Shown here piece after piece: positions 49,658 to 60,255 of a DNA stretch of 64,000 nt. Source of the DNA: Macrocybe gigantea. Taxonomy: Eukaryota > Basidiomycota > Agaricomycetes > Agaricales > Callistosporiaceae. The position numbers and the translations under genes are program-made. The notes below the pieces were generated by a model. The model saw nothing but the letters and a program-made list of their open reading frames with translations, was not told the DNA's origin and did not search any database. The stretch's first letter is position 1; each line of letters opens with the position of its first letter. Location of the stretch: contig SJRY01000068.1 in NCBI GenBank assembly GCA_011319805.1, forward strand, positions 1 to 64,000, read 5' to 3'.

Positions 49658-49987
49658 GAGTTCAACAGTTTACGGGACAGGATAAATTTACGTTGGCCAC
49701 GGGCTCTACGAAGCGAAAAAAAAATAAAATTCGATTCAATTCGATTGAATAGCTAGTCTACACTATCTACCAGAGAATTATCGTAAACGGACGACGGAAA
49801 GGTTCATCACCTATCATCCCACATCAATGAAGAGTCCATCCAACCGTCAGTATCGTAAAAAGGCATGATCAAAAAGTTAACAAAGCAAGAATGGGAGAGG
49901 GTGTCCAAGTCATCTTTTTTCGTCGGAGACGAAGGGAAGGAGTGAATACAAGATATAAAAAAGAGAATAAGGAAAACTGTTACAAAA
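49658..49987. other. Intergenic stretch between mtPheRS and the coiled-coil membrane protein
   Basis: These 330 bases are AT-rich for the window and lie between two minus-strand genes. They contain no supported gene. Both a 3' UTR and the mtPheRS promoter should lie here. Confidence 0.45.
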
Positions 49988-51308
49988 TCACCAACCGCCG
50001 AACCATCTGGAAGGGGGCCGTCTGGTCGCTCGGGGACGAACAAGGGTTCTGGAGGGTCGCGCATCGTCATCATCGTCTTCGTCGGTAACGACCTCGACCG
50101 CAGTAGTGCGAGGACCGGCAGGAGTCGAGGAAGAAGGTGCGACTTCAGGCTTTGGGCTGGCAGCCAGACGGGTGTTTGCGGGCGGCGGGACAGTAACAGT
50201 TTGTGTTTGGATCACGGTCTTGGTCTCGGTTTCGTAAGCAGTTTCGGAAACAATGATTGGAGGGAGTTCATGATACTAAAACAAGTGCAAAGAAATTAGT
50301 CAGCCTGGGTCACATGAAACATAGCGCAGAACGGGAAAAAAAATAAAATGTTCAGACCGAGTCGCGATCGATCTTGGATCAGTGATCTTGATCGACGGCA
50401 CTCGGTCTCGCGAGCAGAGGACGAGGGTGACAAGACTGATGGAACCCAGAGTCCCCCAAGCCCGGACGAAGGAGTGACGACGGTGGGAAGGGGGGATCAC
50501 GAGGGGATTCATACAGACTCGGAATGATAGGCCTCCTTCGTCTCAAAGCTCGGAGCGGCGCGGGAGAGGCGGCGGTACCTTGGCTTTTCGCTTAGGTGCT
50601 ACAGGCTCGTAGACGTATTCATCCTCGACCGTCGACGGATTATCATTTCCAAGAGCACTATATAGAACCTGATCAGCACATAACTGTCGACGGTTCAGCT
50701 CGTGGCACATACTGAAGCTGTTCCATGATCCACGCCTCACGGCGCGACGCGTCGTGTTCTCTGCGGTTGATGCTTTCCTCACGCTTGCTAATATCCCTTT
50801 CTCTCTCGGCAATCTTAAGCTCACGCTCAAGAAGCTCCTCAGCCCGGGTGCCGACCCATCCAGGAGGCGTAAGAGAATCCTCCTTGACGACCTCCTTGAT
50901 GATGGTCTGCACGGGAGCGGTCACGGTCTCCGTGGCAGTGGTAGAGGTGCAGACAGGGCAGACGATGGGGGACGGGGAAGGAATGACCCCGCCTGGAGCG
51001 CCTGCGAGAATCTCGGCTTCCCGTCGAGCGACTTCGGCCTCACGGACAGCGACTGCACTTTCACGCGCAATCAGAGCCTGAGTACGCTTCGGCGTCAGGT
51101 AGCCCAGCACACCACCTGAGCCCGATTCCGAACTGCCAGTGATGGATTGATTGGAAGGCAGGGAAAGCATGACAGCCAAGACAGCGAGGACGAGGGAGAG
51201 TACAAGTAATAGCGTTGTGGAAGAGATTGTTCTATGGTGATGATGAGAGCGCTCACGCTCGCTGCGGTGATGACGCTCGCCATGGTGCGAAGATGAGGGA
51301 CCAGCCAT
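49988..51308 (-). CDS. Single-pass membrane protein with RE-rich coiled coil, unknown function
   Basis: I do not recognise the family. The start is MAGPSSSHHGERHHRSERER, a His/Arg-rich cytoplasmic-type leader. One membrane helix follows (TLLLVLSLVLAVLAVMLSLP), then an Arg/Glu coiled coil (IARESAVAVREAEVARREAE), a Pro/Cys linker (SPSPIVCPVCTSTT) and a second coiled coil (LLERELKIAERERDISKREE, SINRREHDASRREAWI). The C-terminus is reached over a long intron (about 50281-50571). It holds Thr/Val-rich repeats (ETETKTVIQTQTVTVPPP) and ends in Arg-rich RPPSRWFGGW. Such proteins look fungal and structural. The 290-nt intron is unusually long here and may hide an exon. Confidence 0.72.
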
Positions 51309-51670
51309 CCTGACTGTTCAGAGGACGATGTCAGTGAGCAACGATCGATGACAAAAAAAAATAATGGGGCTACACACCGCTTATTGAAGAACTGGGCGAC
51401 AAGGATGTAGCAGTGGTAGCGGATGGGCGTAGGATAGACGTCTTGGAGGCGTGAATGATGAAGGGAGGTTAGGGTACCGCGGGATGGGAGTAAGAGTATG
51501 AAAGAGCGGTTGATTTGAGCGGACGCTTTTTTTTAACTTTCCATTTTCCATTGTTCAACAGCCACGTGTTGGAACACGTGTTGCATGACACGTCACGTGT
51601 TCGTTACCCCATTGTGCATCGTGACTTTTCTTGTCCTCGCAGCTCAAACGAGCCCCTCGACCTCACGACA
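51309..51670. promoter_or_regulatory. Divergent promoter between coiled-coil protein and NUR1
   Basis: The 362-bp gap lies between head-to-head genes. It has a cluster of three CACGTG hexamers listed separately. A run of T occurs at 51529-51535. No open frame of interest crosses it. Confidence 0.45.
51563..51599. promoter_or_regulatory. Cluster of three CACGTG (E-box/CBF1-type) sites
   Basis: CACGTG occurs at 51563-51568, 51575-51580 and 51594-51599. The first two form an inverted repeat with arms CACGTGTT/AACACGTG around a GG centre. CACGTG is the core site of fungal bHLH factors such as Cbf1. The cluster is 72-108 bp upstream of the NUR1 start. Binding is inferred from sequence only. Confidence 0.5.
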
Positions 51671-53017
51671 ATGGCTCTCCGTCGTCTAGCCCAGGAAAAC
51701 CGTGCATTCGCCGTCTCTGGCTCACCTAAAAGTCCTGGAGAAAGCCCTACATACGCAGACCCCATGAGCTTGCCCTCGACGCCACGCAACCGCGTCTCCA
51801 TTGGCACCTACCGTTCCCCTGCCTCCACGCCATCCATCTCGTCTTCTGTTCCTTTTGATTGGGAAGCGGCACGGTCCAGGAAGCCTCCTCCCTACGCGAC
51901 TCCTCTGCAGAAGAAAGGACCGCGTCGATCGGCTGCAGTTGATGCTTCATTGGGCACGCCTTCGAGGAAACCCGTCATCCGAAAGAAGGGCATTGTGGAG
52001 AGGTTCGTCGTGTCGTGCTGTTTCAATTAATTAATGCTCACTGGTATGATAGAATCACTTCTCTCCCTTCTAGAATCGCGTTTGAAGTGGCCCTCTTTCC
52101 TCACAATCTTCCTCTTCCCAGTCCCACTACATCAGCTCGTATTCTGGGCGGGTTAATGCACTTCATTCACCTGTGTATACGAATTAGTCAGGTTCGAAGG
52201 CTACCAGATTCGGACTTGGAGTGGGAAAATATGTATCGTGAAAACGACTCATGGTTCGACTGGGTAAGGTCATTCTGGGTCGTTCGCTGTTTTGATGCAG
52301 TCTCATTTCGTGTCCAGACGGGGCCCATGACACTGTTGCTGATTTTAGCATCATGCACCAATGCTTTCTACCTTTTCACGCGTATCAGGCTCTACCGCCT
52401 CCACCATCGCCACGAGCCGGTATCCTCGCCAAATGCTCGTCGCGTCCCTGCGGAACTTGATTTTGAGCCCCTGGCGCCACCATCCGTGTGGTCGCGAATC
52501 CGGTCGCACATTTGGTACATGTTTTCGTATTCCTGGCGATTTTTGCTAGGCCTCAATCCGCCGTCCACCAAACATCTGCCAAAGAAATCGGCGATGGTGC
52601 AGCAGTTGGAGGTTTGGGCGCCTGGGCAGTTGGAGCTGACACTCTTCAGCATATATTCTCCTGTGCATGCTTTGCTCTGGATGGCTACTCAACCGTCGAA
52701 TTGGATAATCATGGGATTTATTATGGTGGCTGTTGGGGTACAGGTATGAGTACTTGATATGGCTTTGCTTCGGATGCTGAATTCCATTTTTAGCTACACA
52801 GTTTGATATACTGGTTTAACACGTTGATGAAAGATAAGGAGATCATTGCTGCGGAGGTGATGCACGAGTATAATGAAGGGGTGCGTGTTGTCTTGAGTGT
52901 TTTCTTTGGCGTGCCACTGATATGACCATGCAGTTCGTCTATCCTCGAGTGAATCCGATCCGAAAAGACGTTGCAGTAATGACTCATGAATCGGAGGTGG
53001 TGAATTGGTGGGAGTAG
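51671..53017 (+). CDS. NUR1: Nuclear rim protein 1 (NUR1/Mug154 family)
   Basis: NUR1-type proteins sit in the inner nuclear membrane and tether rDNA or silent chromatin. The disordered N-terminus (MALRRLAQENRAFAVSGSPK) is Ser/Pro-rich with basic patches. A membrane region follows: SRIAFEVALFPHNLPLPSP, PMTLLLILASCTNAFYLFTR, LTLFSIYSPVHALLWMATQP, WIIMGFIMVAVGVQ. The characteristic C-terminus is FVYPRVNPIRKDVAVMTHES then EVVNWWE, with the stop at 53015-53017. Introns follow VER (about 52003-52059), FDW, GVQ and NEG. Family assignment rests mainly on this C-terminal motif. I see no missing region. Confidence 0.82.
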
Positions 53018-53091
53018 AGACGTGATTAGATTTGTAGCACAAAGAATGAAATTTGAAAACACAGCCACGTAACTACTCTTTGCATGAAGAA

Positions 53092-55096
53092 ATGAGTGGC
53101 AAATACCAGAAACGCTGTTACGTGCGTATAAATTCCTGAAGCGCTCTCTTTTTAAGGTTATACTCATTTTCGCCGTTTAGTATGCCGAAAACAAGCATTG
53201 CGATCGCTCAGACTGTCCCTACGTACACCCAAACGATCCAGCCTGGGACATCGTACCCTCCTACAAGCGTTATCCTGGATATTCTAGACGACCACCTTCT
53301 CCACAGCATCGTCGCGACTATCGACGCCGTTCTTATAGCCCATCGTCGTCGAAGATTTCACGCGGCGGGGAGCTTTCGCGTAGAACACACGACTCGGATT
53401 ACGACCGCTCTTCGCGGAGGGAGAAGTCGAGAGAGAGGTCGAGGTCCCCGGTCCGCTTTAAGGCCACACCCAAGGACGAACCTTCCACTCCAGGACCGTC
53501 GTTGGCTTCGAGGATATCGTCTGTCTCCACAACACCAATCAGGAAGCCGTCGATGTCAAGCACAAACCCTGACCTTTCCCTTAGACTCTCCACACCTTCA
53601 ACAAAGCCAGCAGAGTCGAAGCCACAAGCGCCAGCAACGACGGCCCCTCCTCCAGAACCAAGTCCCATCGTCTGGCCGCCGCCGCCTCCACAACCCCGTA
53701 TGCCAGCACCGGCCGTCCCTCTACCTCCCCACCTCCCCTTCCCGAACCGCCATCGCTCATAACAGGCGGTGAGTCCATAACGCCTCATCCGACAGCAGAA
53801 GAACAGCGGATACTCTGGACGACGAGGATTCGGTATGCGCTCTTTGTGCTCTTACATGTCGACGCGAACTGATCACACCCGCCTAGCCTGATAGCAGATT
53901 GCGTGCAAGCGCGACAACAGTTTGCCAGAGCCGAGGAAGAGTTGAACACTTTCCGCAGGTTGATGGACAATCCAAAAGTGCCCACGATGAACGACGATGA
54001 TTCGCAGCGGTACAAAGTGCGGTTATCTGACCTGGAGAAAAAGCACGATGTGGCGAAGAAGAAACTCAAAGACACGATAGGCAAGCTGATCGCTGAGTCT
54101 AATAGCTGGCCGATCCACCCCCGTCTGGACGATGGCGTCGAGGCGGAGAGGACGCGTGAGATGATCAAGTCGTTTGAGCAGCTGAAGAGCACTGCCCAGG
54201 AAATGGCCAAGCTTCTCGCCGAGTTGCGCACGCATGATGACCACAATGAAGACGAAACGGGTTCGCACATGGAGGTCGATGGGGATGCTGCAACACGACC
54301 GTTGAAACGTCGGCGCCTCTCCACCACAGCGATCTCACCCACCGAATCCGACAGGCTCACTGAGGAGGAATTTGAAAAACTCTCTGAGCGCGTCACCAAC
54401 ACGGAAAACATTATGCGAGATGTCGAGAATGACCTCAACGTCCGCGTTGCTGATATTCGGCGCGAGATCGACGAGTACATGACGGACAAGGTCCAGGAAC
54501 TCTCCGCTATCAAGGCCGCCATCCCGCCAGAGACGGAGACCGATCATTACCAGCTCATGGAAGGTCATGTCTCCGAAATGGATACGGAACTCAGAGAGCT
54601 GGCAAAGGAAGTGGCCGGATTGTTACTCAAAACAGACGAAACTAGCTCCAAGTCCGAGGACCTTCGGGCAGTAATCGCTCAAGATCGGCGAGACATGGCA
54701 CTGGTGCGAATAGTCGCCTATCACTTAGTGATCTCAGCTTACTTCGCATAGATTCACGAAAAGCTGAAAGAGCATGCAGAGGAGCGGCAGAAAACGGGGG
54801 AGGCAATCGAGGCTTTGAAGGCGGCGCTGAATGCATACATCAATCATCCACCGTCGCCGCCGCATTCGCCAATCCTACCATCCAGGACATTGATACTCCA
54901 CGCCATGGAAGATTCTTTGAATGACATGGTTCGAGCCGCTATCCAGCCACATGTTGAGGCCCTACATTCGGAGATCGGGCAGAGGGCCCAAAGTCACAAT
55001 AAGGAGACGTACGACCTGTTGTGGTCCAAATTATCGTTGACACTTCGGACAGTGGAAACTTTGTATCGAAGGCTTGCGACGGATCCGGCAACATGA
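53092..55096 (+). CDS. CCCH zinc-finger protein with RS/Pro-rich linker and coiled coils
   Basis: A 30-nt first exon (53092-53121) plus exon 2 from 53181 gives MSGKYQKRCYYAENKHCDRS then DCPYVHPNDPAWD. This is a C-x7-C-x4-C-x3-H zinc finger of the RNA-binding type. A Tyr/Arg/Ser-rich segment follows (YKRYPGYSRRPPSPQHRRDY, REKSRERSRSPVRF), then a Pro-rich stretch. The intron 53698-53765 joins PPPPPQPR to GESITPHPTAEEQR. The C-terminal half is long charged coiled coil (FARAEEELNTFRRLMDNP, SDLEKKHDVAKKKLKDTIGK) with an NLS-like PLKRRRLS. The stop is at 55094-55096. A role in RNA processing is plausible from architecture, not shown. I cannot name an orthologue. Confidence 0.72.
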
Positions 55097-55226
55097 TTGG
55101 CTCGTTTCCACGGAAGATCCCGGCGACTCGGTATCATACTACTAGCACCGAATTTTGTAGTAATGTATTCCGAGTACTGCTCAGGGTTTGGAAGGCCTTA
55201 GGAATTAGGCTCGCCAAACTCCAACA

Positions 55227-55324
55227 GCCCGTGTAGCTCAGCGGTAGAGCATTGTACTTATGAGGAAATGTCAATAGGTTCTTGTGAAATGCAAGGGTCT
55301 CGAGTTCGAATCTCGGCATGGGCA
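55227..55324 (+). tRNA. tRNA with intron, probable tRNA-Ile(UAU)
   Basis: A full cloverleaf folds. The acceptor arm is GCCCGTG/CATGGGC with discriminator A55324. The D stem is GCTC/GAGC, the anticodon stem TTGTA/TGCAA, and the T arm TCGAG/CTCGG with loop TTCGAAT. The anticodon loop reads CTTATG...A, so the anticodon is TAT (55259-55261), decoding AUA. A 26-nt intron (55263-55288) sits after position 37, the usual place. Position 37 is G, whereas AUA readers normally have A, so the identity is tentative. Confidence 0.85.
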
Positions 55325-55327
55325 TAG

Positions 55328-55332
55328 TTTTT
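55328..55332 (+). terminator. RNA polymerase III terminator (T5)
   Basis: A run of five T begins four bases after the tRNA 3' end, the usual RNA polymerase III stop signal. Confidence 0.7.
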
Positions 55333-55455
55333 CTTACTGATTTGAGAATTCTGTACGGTATGTATGCCTTCCCCATCCGACTGGAAGACCAGTGCATCAG
55401 GAACTTTGTTTTTTTTTTTTTTTCAAACAAGAAAAAGGCGATCATTCAAGTACCC

Positions 55456-56439
55456 CTAAACGACAGAGGTCTGTTCCTCATAACATCCATTGTTGGAAAT
55501 ATGAATAAATCTACTTCCCACCCTGCTCGCCTGATCGTCCGAGTGTGTGATCCATATGATGGCCTTCAGTTCCGTCTCTGGAGACCTGACCTCATTCAGC
55601 AAAAATCGCTCGACAAGTGACGAAGAATTCGAGTCCAATGCCGAGGTGGGCTCTGTATGAGGAAATCATCGTTGAGTGCATGAACAACGCTGGAGGCCGT
55701 GGGGACTGTTCGGACCATCGAGAAGCAAGACTTCGGCCGTGTTCAAGCCCACGGCGATGGCGAGCGCGACCCTCTGGGCCTCCCCACCGCTGAGATTCGA
55801 CCACTCTCGATCCCAGAGCTGCGTATCGACATCCCAGCCGACGGCAATGTCAATTGGTCTGTGAACGCTATTGTGGGCCGGCTTCTCGAGGCCCTTGCGC
55901 TTGTCGGCTTTGCGCGCTTCGATGGAGGTGATGGATGTGAGAAAGTCGCGTGGGGTGCCGGGGAGCAGCGAGGGTCTCTGTGGGACATACAGGACCCGCG
56001 TCCTATACAACGGTATGCCTAACCATCAATTCCATGTCACATCTGGTCAGGATGTTACAGAAAAAAAGTCGGACCGCACCCCACGATTTCGGAGGACTGC
56101 AGGGAAGAGGTTGATTAGTGTCGGTGAGCCTCTTGGAGATGTTTGCCGACCTGCCGCGGTAAAGAACCGTGCCCTCGTGCACGTTAAGGTGCGCGATACA
56201 TTTTAGCAACGTTGTTTTACCGGAGCCGCTCTTTCCGCGGAGAACGACGATGTCGCCTGATTACTGTCTGAGAGCTAAAGCCGCCAGAGCTTATTCAGAC
56301 CCAGACCTTGAAAAATCTTCAGGTCTATGTTAGCGAACACAGACTGACCCTCTTTGAGGCGACAAGCAACGGATTTCAACTCAAGAAGGGGAGTAGAGCT
56401 CTCAGGTTGGGGATCATGGACATCGTCGAGGTGGCTCAT
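55456..56439 (-). CDS. Soluble ABC-type ATPase (FetA/YbbL or STAR1-like)
   Basis: A single nucleotide-binding domain without membrane helices. The start at 56439 is MSHLDDVHDPQPESSTPLLE. Spliced exons give the Walker A region GDIVVLRGKSGSGKTTLLKC, the Q-loop region VLYVPQRPSLLPGTPRDFL, the signature NLSGGEAQRVALAIAV, Walker B with D-loop AEVLLLDEPTSALDS, and the H-loop AIIWITHSDDQ. The Walker B-D loop is itself split by an intron; read unspliced it falsely loses the Glu. All catalytic motifs are intact and the stop is at 55456-55458. Length (about 260 residues) and lone-domain form resemble the bacterial FetA/YbbL ATPase and plant STAR1. These work with a separate UPF0014-type membrane protein that is not in this window. 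Substrate unknown. Confidence 0.8.
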
Positions 56440-56500
56440 GGTCACAAAGGCGTGATGTCACAAACTAAGTACTATGAGGGCGTAAATTAATGAGTGTCAA

Positions 56501-57775
56501 TTAAATCGTAGGCTGAGGCGGCATTCCCATTTCTTCCGGCGTTAACGAAGTGCTCTCAATCATCACACCCACCCCGACCTTTGCTGCGTTCTGTATCGAC
56601 CGGCATCAGTTTTAACAGATATAAGACTGTCATCACTGACACTTTACCTTGAAGTGATCGATTTCACCGGCTACGAGGAACGCAAACGCTGGCGTGAACC
56701 TCTGTTCAAGTAACGCCGAAACCTTTCCCGTCGAGTCGACTTGAGCCCTGAAAGTCGCCAGCCTCAAATCATACTTTGCACCGAGCGTCGCGACCGCGGT
56801 CCGTTTATCCGGGGTCGCGATCACCTGCAAGTCCGCCGCTACCTCCACCTTCTCGCTGAGCTTCTGCCAGTACGTAGCCTGCAACATGCCTGCCGGCTGT
56901 AGCTGAGTGGTCACTATGCTGTTTTTGTCGTTACTGGTGTATTTCGCGAGGTACGATGTCGCTAGATCGGTCAGCTCTGGGGTCTGCCGTTGGTACACCG
57001 TTTCGAAACCTAGGGCGAAGTTTTTTGTGAATGACTGCAGATAGCTCCCGATGTAGATGCCTGTCAGGTCCGACGGCCAAGGGTTGATTGCCTTGAGGTT
57101 TAGGCTGAAGTCTTGGCCTTGATAGTCTTGTTCCAGCTGAAGCATATTTTGGCTGGAATGCGACGAAAGCTGACGTATGCCTTAGAAAAGCGCGATGGAG
57201 GGACCGGCGCGAAATGGCTTACTTGGGTTTGAACTTTCGTGACGTGATGCTGCGTCCATCCATAGTTCATCCTGCCATTCACGTTCCCTTCGTGGTCGAC
57301 GCCTCCTTGGAGGAAGACCTGGATTGATAGAGTTGGCACCATTGTCATAAAACCTAAAGACTCGCGGAAACTCGTGCCTTTTGGTTGGCAAAAATGGCGC
57401 CAAAATTGTAAGACGACGGCACAGCCTGCGAACCCAGCGCGAATGCGTGGGTGACCTGAAAGAGAGGATTCGCAGACAGACTCTTGGCCAAGTCTGCACG
57501 CGCGCCATCGAAGATGTAGTTTGTGAGCAGCGTAGCTAGACGACAAGGTACTATGTTACAAAGACTCTTGCTGGCCATTGCGAAAGCAACAGACCTCTAA
57601 CCTCCTTCTGGAGGTTCTCCACTGTTCCCGGATGTGGGAGACCAAGGTCTGTTCGCCATTGCGCGAAACGGTCGTATATGTCCGTGACAGGAGAAATGGG
57701 GTTGAAATATGAGAAGCTAGAGAAGGCAGAGGGTCGGGAATCCGGGAGGCCTTCGTTTGGGAGAATGGAGGCCAT
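56501..57775 (-). CDS. TOM40: Mitochondrial outer-membrane import channel TOM40
   Basis: TOM40 is the beta-barrel pore of the TOM complex for nearly all imported mitochondrial proteins. The start at 57775 is MASILPNEGLPDSRPSAFSS, then SYFNPISPVTDIYDRFAQWR, the Pro-rich N-terminal segment of fungal Tom40. Barrel strands follow: FQVTHAFALGSQAVPSSYNF, VFLQGGVDHEGNVNGRMNYG, GQDFSLNLKAINPWPSDLTG, IYIGSYLQSFTKNFALGFET, FRAQVDSTGKVSALLEQRFT and VGVGVMIESTSLTPEEMGMP, ending PPQPTI at 56501-56503. A proposed intron before VFLQGG can use either GT (after AR) or GC, both in frame. All segments of the barrel seem present. Confidence 0.94.
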
Positions 57776-58245
57776 TTGACAGGTCAGCGACTTTACAGCA
57801 GGCGTAAACCAATCCAAAAAAATCTCAGTAGCCAAACATGGACAAACTCGCTCAGCCGCCGACTCCGGCCCTACGCGTCTCCGTCCGCGTCTCGACAACG
57901 AAAAGGGAGCAAGGCGCAGGCACATGGAGACTAGCACGTCCTCCGATGCCGCCCATCGCGCGTGCGAGCTCACGGCCCACCGATTCGACGCACTGCACAG
58001 CTCCAGCGTCTAGCGAACGAATAATCGGCAGCCTCGTCATCATGATCATGACTAGCATCTATACAAGGCAGTCCATGATCGTTGCATTGGAGTTGATCTC
58101 GTACAACTCGCATCTCGGTCCCACTCCAACATGCCATGCATGAGACCTAAGGGAAATCTAATCGGAGTAATTATATTATGCCTGCTGCGCTTGCCTTTAT
58201 ATTTCAACGCGCGGCACGCCATTTGGCAGAGCCTCTCCGTCCTGC
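57776..58245. promoter_or_regulatory. Divergent promoter between TOM40 and GT15 copy 1
   Basis: The 470-bp gap lies between head-to-head genes. One open frame of 101 codons (57838-58143) crosses it, but its composition is unremarkable and it has no family features. I treat it as regulatory sequence. Confidence 0.4.
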
Positions 58246-60075
58246 ATGATGCTGCCTGCTCGCAGATTAATCACGACTGTGCTCGTCGTGGTAGTGCGTG
58301 TCTCATCCTGTCTTACCGTCGGTGTCTCGTCCGGCTTAGACATGACTTCAGCTCTGCCTTCATCTTCTTCTGGTCTTTTCTTCTGAAAAATATGGAAGTT
58401 TCACTCTGGCCCAGCTCCGCGGAAGTCTGTTGGAGAAACAGACGCCCCTCCCTGACTATCTTGTCGTCGATCCCACCGTCGTTGTCAGCAGGAACGACTC
58501 GGACTTTTCGTATCGACGCCGAGCGAACGCGACCTTTGTCTTTCTCTGCAGAAACAGCGACCTAGCAGGCGTCGTCTCGAGTGTGCGGCAGATGGAAGAT
58601 CGATTTAACAGACAGTACAGGTATCCTTGGGTTTTCCTTAACGAGGAGCCATTCACAGAAGAATTCAAGAAGTAAGTTGCACGTCTATGACGTCCCATAG
58701 GCCAGATGAACACCGCTTGCCCAGACGTGTCAGTGTTCTCACCGATGCCCCGGTCGCATTCGGTCAAATACCTCCGGAACACTGGCATCAGCCTAGTTGG
58801 GTTGACGAGAACCGCGCGAAAGAAAACCGCATGAAAATGATGTGGCAGGGAATAATCTACGCGGGTGAGCTCAAACTTGGCAAGTACCAAACATAAAACG
58901 TCGCTTTTACAAGGAATCCATGGTTGCAGGCAGTGTACCGTGAGTCCAGCTTTTGTCGGATGTTTTATATCTGAATTGGTGCTGGGCTGCAGATATCGAA
59001 ACATGTGTCGTTTCAACTCGGGAGTAAGCTCGTTTTTATTGGTCGGCAGCTCCTCATCCTTATGCGTTCAAGTTCTTTTTCCATCACGAACTCTTAAAAC
59101 CGTACAGATATTATTGGAGGTGAGTTTGGCAGTTCTCTGTCTCCAATTTGCTAGCTCCAAACCCATATGCAGAGTAGAGTAAGTTCGATGCTTCCCACTT
59201 TATCGTGACATCGGTGTTTATTTCGGGGTTGCTCAGGCCGGATGTGAAATTCTTCTGCGATGTGTCATACGACCCGTTCCTCTATATGGAAGAAACAAAT
59301 AAAGTATACGGTGATTGCTCCGTCCTTTTGTCTTTCCGAGCATGGACATTTAACACGGATTGGTAGGCTTTACCATATCTCTTGTCGAATGGGAAGCTAC
59401 AATCGCGACGCTTTGGTCGACGGTGAAAGGCACGGACGTCACGTCATAACCTCAGCCATCGCTGAAATGTGTCTGTGTAGAGTTCATCGCTAATCATCCC
59501 CAGTATGTGGAGCCCGACAACCTCATGGGGTTTTTATCGGATAATGAGGGTGAGAAGTACAATTTATGTCACTGTGAGTGGAGCTTTCGTGGCCTTGCGA
59601 CCGTTTCTCCTTATGTGAACATTTCGTTCACATCAGTTTGGAGCAATTTCGAAATTGCCGACTTGGAGTTTTGGAGAGGTGAAGCGTATCAAGCCTTCTT
59701 CGACTATCTGGAATCGAAGGGAGGGTTTTACTACGAGGTCAGTCCCACGTGTCTTATCGGCGCCACAAAAAAAGGGCCATTGATGTTTGCTGCGTAGCGT
59801 TGGGGTGATGCTCCCGTGCATAGCATCGCCGCAGCACTGTTTGCGAAGAAGGAACAGGTGCACTTTTTCAGGGACATAGGGTATAGACATGACCCGTTCC
59901 AGCATTGTCCGACGGGGGACGAATGGACTCGAGGCCGTTGTTCGTGCGACCCGAATGATAGTTTTGGTGGGTGATCATGCTGCGGACCGGTGACCAGCAC
60001 ACTGAACGAGCACCACCCGCGGCAGACTATGCTCCAAATTCGTGCCTGTCGCGATATGAGAAGCAGTATACATAG
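58246..60075 (+). CDS. GT15 alpha-1,2-mannosyltransferase (KRE2/MNT1 type), copy 1
   Basis: KRE2/MNT1 enzymes are Golgi type II membrane proteins that add alpha-1,2-mannose to O- and N-glycans using GDP-mannose. The start at 58246 plus the intron 58291-58351 gives the signal anchor [17 protein letters not shown]. Then come [126 protein letters not shown] and [20 protein letters not shown], which are the GT15 core with its metal- and nucleotide-binding segments. A 6-nt microexon (59173-59178) lies in WRVEPD. The stop is at 60073-60075. A paralogue follows directly. Confidence 0.92.
59173..59178 (+). other. 6-nt microexon in GT15 copy 1
   Basis: AGTAGA is flanked by an upstream intron 59120-59172 (GT...AG) and a downstream intron 59179-59236 (GTAAGT...AG). 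Splicing yields TGG-AG/A-GTA-GA/G-CCG, encoding W-R-V-E-P in the conserved YYWRVEPDVKF block. Without it the block would lose two residues. Confidence 0.75.
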
Positions 60076-60255
60076 AGACGAAGTTGTATCATAGATTAAA
60101 TATATCCATCCAAGCTGCGGATGAGCCACGTGCAATCCAACCTTGGCAATTACTCTGAACCTCCACCTTTGTCTGGTTTCTCCGACGTCTGCTATTCCTT
60201 TGGCTCCACGCAGCCAGCGTCCGTTCTGTTCTTTCAAACGGCAACTTCAGCCAAG

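Noticed and set aside
53182..53772. Plus-strand open frame of 196 codons starting MPKTSIAIAQ
   Set aside because: The overlapping frame gives a CCCH zinc finger and RS-rich sequence when a small upstream exon is joined, which is far more protein-like.
55666..55760. Loss of the Walker B Glu (LLLDGPNS) in the ABC ATPase
   Set aside because: A GT-AG intron begins right after the Asp codon. Splicing restores LLLDEPTSALD, so the enzyme is not defective.
57838..58143. Plus-strand open frame of 101 codons in the TOM40/GT15 gap
   Set aside because: No recognisable domain or presequence, and it sits in a divergent promoter. Chance open frame is the simpler view.
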